The notes under the pieces were generated by a model, which saw nothing but the letters and a program-made list of their open reading frames with translations, was not told the origin of the DNA and searched no databases. Of a stretch of DNA of 55,751 bases, positions 52,228 to 55,751 are shown piece after piece. Each line of letters opens with the position of its first letter. Positions within the stretch are counted from its first letter, which is position 1. Source of the DNA: an uncultured Prevotellaceae bacterium (GTDB lineage Bacteria > Bacteroidota > Bacteroidia > Bacteroidales > Bacteroidaceae); assembly GCA_937877625.1 (NCBI GenBank), contig CALFJG010000018.1, forward strand, positions 1 to 55,751. Direction: 5' to 3'. The position numbers and the translations under genes were made by a program.

Positions 52228-53340
52228 ATGAAAAAACTATTCTTCGCCTTTCTGCTGGCCATTATAGGCTTACAAGCTTTTTCACAAACGCCTGCCGAGA
52301 AACGCTACAAGCTTTATGGCATCTGTTTCTACAACCTTGAGAACCTTTTTGACACTATTCATGCTCCTGGTAAGAACGACTTTGAGTACTTACCCAGCGG
52401 CGGCAACCGCTGGGGGACGATGAAGTATCGTGCCAAGGTAAAGAATATGGCCACCGTCCTTGCCGACCTATGCACCGACCGCCTGCCTGGCGGACCAGCC
52501 GTAGTCGGCGTGTCGGAGGTGGAGAACCGTGAGGTGCTTGAAGACTTGCTTCGCGAGCCGTGTTTAAGAGAGCGTGGGTGGAAGGTAGTACACATTGAGG
52601 GACCCGACCGCCGCGGCGTGGATTGCGGACTGTTCTACAACCCGAAACTCTTTCAGTTAGAACACACGATGCTTGTGCCTTACTACTACCTCTCTGACGA
52701 CCAACCCGATGTAGATCTGGGCTTCTACGTCAACGAGGAGGGAAAGGTGACCCCCTACCCCGACCTGCGCGGCGACACCACACACATCACGCGCGGTTTT
52801 CTGGTGGCCTCGGGCAAATTAGCCGGCGAGCAGTTCCACTTCATTGTGTGCCACTGGCCATCGCGCTTTGCCGGTAGCCCCGTGCGCGAACGGGCGGGCT
52901 ATCAGGTGCGCCGACTTAAAGAAGCACTCCAAGCACAAGACCCTGGTTGCAAAATTGTGATAATGGGCGATATGAACGACGACCCGAAGAACAAGAGTAT
53001 GAGCGTAGCCCTCGGCTGCAAGCACAAAGAAACCGATACGGGTATTGACGACCTATTCAACCCGTGGTGGGAGATGTTATATAAAAAAGGAGTAGGCACA
53101 CTGATGTATCGCGGCAAGTGGAATCTCTTCGACCAAATCGTCTTCACAGGCAACCTGCTCGGCGAAGACCGCACCACACTTAAGTTCTGGCGCAACGAGG
53201 TGTTTGTACGCACCTACCTCTTCCAGCAAGAGGGACGCTTCAAAGGCAGCCCGCTGCGCACCCACGCGTCGGGCATTTGGCTCAACGGTTACAGCGACCA
53301 CCTCCCCACCCTGATTTACCTCATCAAAGAGGCTAACTAA
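52228..53340 (+). CDS. Secreted endonuclease/exonuclease/phosphatase family protein
   Basis: A 370-residue protein with a signal peptide (MKKLFFAFLLAIIGLQAFSQ). Family motifs: CFYNLENLFDT (metal-binding Asn/Glu), VVGVSEVENREVL, GPDRRGVDCGLFY, IVMGDMNDDPKN and the terminal YSDHLPTL with the catalytic Asp-His. These indicate a Mg-dependent phosphodiesterase of the DNase I type. It is divergent from the receptor/nuclease run and very likely part of the same extracellular nucleic acid degradation function. The start is chosen at the signal peptide; an in-frame start 96 bases upstream would mask it. 12 bases before hisS. Confidence 0.9.
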   Translation: MKKLFFAFLLAIIGLQAFSQTPAEKRYKLYGICFYNLENLFDTIHAPGKNDFEYLPSGGNRWGTMKYRAKVKNMATVLADLCTDRLPGGPAVVGVSEVENREVLEDLLREPCLRERGWKVVHIEGPDRRGVDCGLFYNPKLFQLEHTMLVPYYYLSDDQPDVDLGFYVNEEGKVTPYPDLRGDTTHITRGFLVASGKLAGEQFHFIVCHWPSRFAGSPVRERAGYQVRRLKEALQAQDPGCKIVIMGDMNDDPKNKSMSVALGCKHKETDTGIDDLFNPWWEMLYKKGVGTLMYRGKWNLFDQIVFTGNLLGEDRTTLKFWRNEVFVRTYLFQQEGRFKGSPLRTHASGIWLNGYSDHLPTLIYLIKEAN

Positions 53341-53352
53341 GAAACACCCCCT

Positions 53353-54726
53353 ATGGCAAAACCCAGCATACCTAAAGGCACGCGCGACTTTTCGCCCGTG
53401 GAAATGGCACGCCGCAACTATATCTTCCAAACGATACGCGATGTCTATGCCCGTTACGGCTACAACCAGATAGAGACACCCGCAATGGAAAACCTCGCCA
53501 CGCTAATGGGCAAATACGGCGAGGAGGGCGACAAACTTCTTTTCAAAATCCTCAACTCGGGCGACTTCCTCCAAAAAGTGCCTGCCGAACTGCTCACCCC
53601 CGATGCCAGCCGCGGCAAACTCACCACCAAACTCTGTGAGAAAGGACTACGATATGACCTCACCGTGCCGTTCGCACGCTATGTAGTGCAACACCGCGAG
53701 GAGCTCCAACTGCCTTTCAAGCGCTACCAGATACAACCCGTGTGGCGCGCCGACCGACCGCAGAAAGGACGCTACCGCGAATTCTACCAGTGCGATGCCG
53801 ACGTGGTGGGCAGCAACAGCCTGCTGTGCGAAGTGGAGCTGGTGCAAATTATTGATGAGGTATTTCAGCACCTCGGCATTCGTGTATGTATAAAAATCAA
53901 TAATCGCAAGATCCTCGCCGGCATAGCTGAAGTTATTGGCGAACCCGAGCGCATTGCAGACATCACCGTAGCTATCGACAAGCTTGACAAGATAGGCCGT
54001 GACAATGTCAACGCAGAACTGCTCGCTAACGGACTGAGCCAAACAGCAGTAGATAAATTGCAACCTATCCTCTCGCTCACGGGTACCAACGAAGAAAAAC
54101 TCGCCACCATAGCGCAGACACTCAGCAACAGCGACGTAGGACTCAAAGGCATAGACGAGGTACGTACCGTGCTGGAACTCATAGCCAAAAGCGGAGGCAC
54201 ACAAGCAACATTGGAACTTGACCTCACCTTAGCGCGCGGGCTGAACTACTACACGGGCTGCATCTTTGAGGTAAAAGCCCTTGACGTAGAGATAGGTAGC
54301 ATCACGGGTGGCGGACGCTACGACAATCTCACAGGTATCTTTGGCCTGCCTGGACTTAGCGGCGTAGGCATCAGTTTCGGAGCCGACCGCATCTACGACG
54401 TACTCAACCAACTCAATGCCTATCCCGCCAAGGCCACCAACGGCACACAACTGCTATTCATCAACTTCGGACAGCGCGAAGCCGAGCAAGCCTTGTGTTA
54501 TGCTCGTCAAACACGCGCCGCAAGCATCGCCACCGAGGTGTTCCCCGACGCTGCTAAGATGAAAAAACAAATGAGTTATGCCAATGCTCAAGCCATACCC
54601 TATGTAGCCCTTATCGGCGAAAACGAACTTGCCGAAGACAAACTCACCCTCAAAGATATGCGCACTGGCAAACAACAACTCCTCACTATTGCCGAAGCCA
54701 TAGCAACAATAAGCAACAACCAATAG
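53353..54726 (+). CDS. hisS: Histidyl-tRNA synthetase
   Basis: A 457-residue class II synthetase charging tRNA-His. KGTRDFSP opens the protein; motif 2 is RYQIQPVWRADRPQKGRYREFYQCDAD; the histidine-specific loop LARGLNYYTGCIFEV and the GGGRYDNL segment follow; the C-terminal anticodon-binding domain (AARIATEVF...MSYANAQAIPYVALIGENE type) is complete. Starts 12 bases after the secreted nuclease gene, so probably co-transcribed with it by chance of location. Confidence 0.96.
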   Translation: MAKPSIPKGTRDFSPVEMARRNYIFQTIRDVYARYGYNQIETPAMENLATLMGKYGEEGDKLLFKILNSGDFLQKVPAELLTPDASRGKLTTKLCEKGLRYDLTVPFARYVVQHREELQLPFKRYQIQPVWRADRPQKGRYREFYQCDADVVGSNSLLCEVELVQIIDEVFQHLGIRVCIKINNRKILAGIAEVIGEPERIADITVAIDKLDKIGRDNVNAELLANGLSQTAVDKLQPILSLTGTNEEKLATIAQTLSNSDVGLKGIDEVRTVLELIAKSGGTQATLELDLTLARGLNYYTGCIFEVKALDVEIGSITGGGRYDNLTGIFGLPGLSGVGISFGADRIYDVLNQLNAYPAKATNGTQLLFINFGQREAEQALCYARQTRAASIATEVFPDAAKMKKQMSYANAQAIPYVALIGENELAEDKLTLKDMRTGKQQLLTIAEAIATISNNQ

Positions 54727-54845
54727 ACATTGGTGGCATTTAAGGGCTGTTGGAATGTCTTTTCTATGTTCTTCCTAAAACTCTTAGTGCTAAACGTTCC
54801 CCCACAATACCCCCAGAAAAAGAAACTCCTAAAATCCATCACCCT

Positions 54846-55688
54846 ATGAAAATCACAAAAATTCTCTTTGGCGCACTATGCGCCCTGACACTCACCGCTT
54901 GTGGCGGCTCGGGCAAGACCAGCGGCACCGATGCCGACAGCACAGCCACCTCTGGCCCTTTTGAGGCCGCCAATGGTGAAGTAGCAATCTCCGTGAGCGA
55001 CAGCCTGCAACCCCTCGTCTTCGTGCCAGTAAAAGGCGGTACTTTTGAGATGGGCGATGCCAACGGCTCCACACACGACGACGACATCAGCGAAACACCC
55101 GCACACAAAGTCACCGTCGGCGATTTCAGTATTTGCAAGATAGAAGTGACGCAAGAAATTTGGCAAACCGTGATGGGTAAAAATCCCTCCCACGAAACCG
55201 ACGACCCGCTGAAGCCCGTGGAGAATGTGTCGTGGAACGACACCCAGGCTTTCGTAGCAAAGCTCGGCCAACTCACAGGCCACAAATTCCGCCTGCCCAC
55301 CGAGGCCGAATGGGAGTATGCCGCTCGCGGCGGTGCAAAGAGTAAAGGCACACGCTTCGCCGGCAGCGACGACCCCGACGAAGTGGCTAACTTCCACGCC
55401 GCAGGCAACCCCAACGAGGGACGCACGGCTACGGTGGGTATCTATAGCCCCAACGAGCTCGGCCTATACGATATGAGCGGCAATGTGGCCGAGTGGGTGC
55501 AAGACTGCTACGCCCCCTACACCGAGGCCGAGCAAACCGACCCCTGCGTCACTACGGGCGACTACCACGTATATCGCGGCGGACACTGCAACAAAGATGC
55601 CGACGATTGCCCACTCACCGTGCGTATGAAATTCGCACCCGTGATGCCGGCTTCAAGCATCGGACTGCGACTGGTGCTTGTAGAATAA
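54846..55688 (+). CDS. Lipoprotein with SUMF1/FGE-like domain
   Basis: A 280-residue lipoprotein (LTAC, Cys19). From about residue 55 it has a formylglycine-generating-enzyme-like domain: FVPVKGGTFEMGD, KIEVTQEIWQTVMGKNPSH, PVENVSWNDTQAFVAKL, FRLPTEAEWEYAARGG, LGLYDMSGNVAEWVQD and IGLRLVLVE. Two cysteines occur near the usual active-site pair (RGGHC...DDC) but with different spacing, so formylglycine formation is doubtful; many such lipoproteins are binding proteins. The T9SS component GldK/PorK belongs to the same superfamily but is longer. Start chosen at the lipoprotein signal. Confidence 0.85.
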   Translation: MKITKILFGALCALTLTACGGSGKTSGTDADSTATSGPFEAANGEVAISVSDSLQPLVFVPVKGGTFEMGDANGSTHDDDISETPAHKVTVGDFSICKIEVTQEIWQTVMGKNPSHETDDPLKPVENVSWNDTQAFVAKLGQLTGHKFRLPTEAEWEYAARGGAKSKGTRFAGSDDPDEVANFHAAGNPNEGRTATVGIYSPNELGLYDMSGNVAEWVQDCYAPYTEAEQTDPCVTTGDYHVYRGGHCNKDADDCPLTVRMKFAPVMPASSIGLRLVLVE

Positions 55689-55735
55689 TACCCACCGCAT
55701 ATTCCGACCTCTTCAGTAAGCAATACAAGAAGGAA

Positions 55736-55743
55736 TAATTTTG
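55736..55743 (+). promoter_or_regulatory. Possible -7 promoter element at the window end
   Basis: TAATTTTG matches TAnnTTTG and is followed by CAGG; the gene it would serve is beyond the window. No TTTG at the -33 distance. Confidence 0.35.
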
Positions 55744-55751
55744 CAGGCGAG

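Noticed and set aside
54846..55688. GldK/PorK assignment for the SUMF1-like lipoprotein
   Set aside because: It is too short and not next to gldL/M/N-type genes.

Overview
The window looks like chromosomal DNA of a member of the Bacteroidales, most likely Prevotellaceae or a close relative. Evidence: SusC/TonB-type receptors, lipoproteins with acidic residues right after the lipobox cysteine, a PorW/SprE-like type IX secretion lipoprotein, several promoters of the Bacteroidetes TTTG / TAnnTTTG type, a fused DAHP synthase-chorismate mutase, and a tiny protein beginning MKKKTYIEPQ. I saw no rRNA, tRNA, CRISPR array, phage module or complete insertion sequence. Species cannot be fixed from the sequence.

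Layout. 0.1-3 kb: degenerate LytM/EnvC-like protein, radical SAM protein, tilS, small lipoprotein. 3-3.8 kb: repeat-rich gap and a very small protein. 3.8-16 kb: one giant secreted surface protein (4055 aa) on the minus strand carrying a perfect 569-bp internal duplication. 16.3-28.2 kb: housekeeping genes (aminopeptidase P, mdh, TrmH-type methyltransferase, YebC, pheT, zinc-ribbon coiled coil, Nif3-like, HD hydrolase, twin-ABC ATPase). 28.5-35 kb: porW-like gene, DUF362 protein coupled to a TonB receptor, methyltransferase-like protein. 35.1-39.5 kb: aromatic amino-acid operon (prephenate dehydratase, aminotransferase, DAHP synthase/chorismate mutase, prephenate dehydrogenase) preceded by a leader with a Phe/Tyr-rich leader peptide, an antiterminator and a terminator, and interrupted by a small element with terminal inverted repeats. 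40-43.4 kb: secreted protein, HprK-like kinase, Ser/His-type S26 peptidase, PqqD-like protein and DUF3127 protein, then mtgA. 43.5-53.3 kb: minus-strand operon of TonB receptor, two surface lipoproteins, a secreted DNA/RNA endonuclease, DacB and a GH95-like fragment, divergent from a secreted endonuclease/exonuclease/phosphatase gene, hisS and a SUMF1-like lipoprotein.

How the parts may work together. The 35-39 kb genes make phenylalanine and tyrosine from the shikimate pathway, and the leader appears to read Phe/Tyr-tRNA charging. The 45.7-53.3 kb genes look like a cell-surface system for degrading and importing nucleic acid. The 40-42.2 kb kinase-peptidase-PqqD trio is translationally coupled and resembles peptide-modification (RiPP) machinery without a recognised precursor. 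Intergenic DNA carries several dispersed repeat families: two palindromic families (called here A and B), a TIR element, and two 168-bp arrays with 21-bp period.

Limits: all identifications come from motif recognition by eye; no database search or folding calculation was run.
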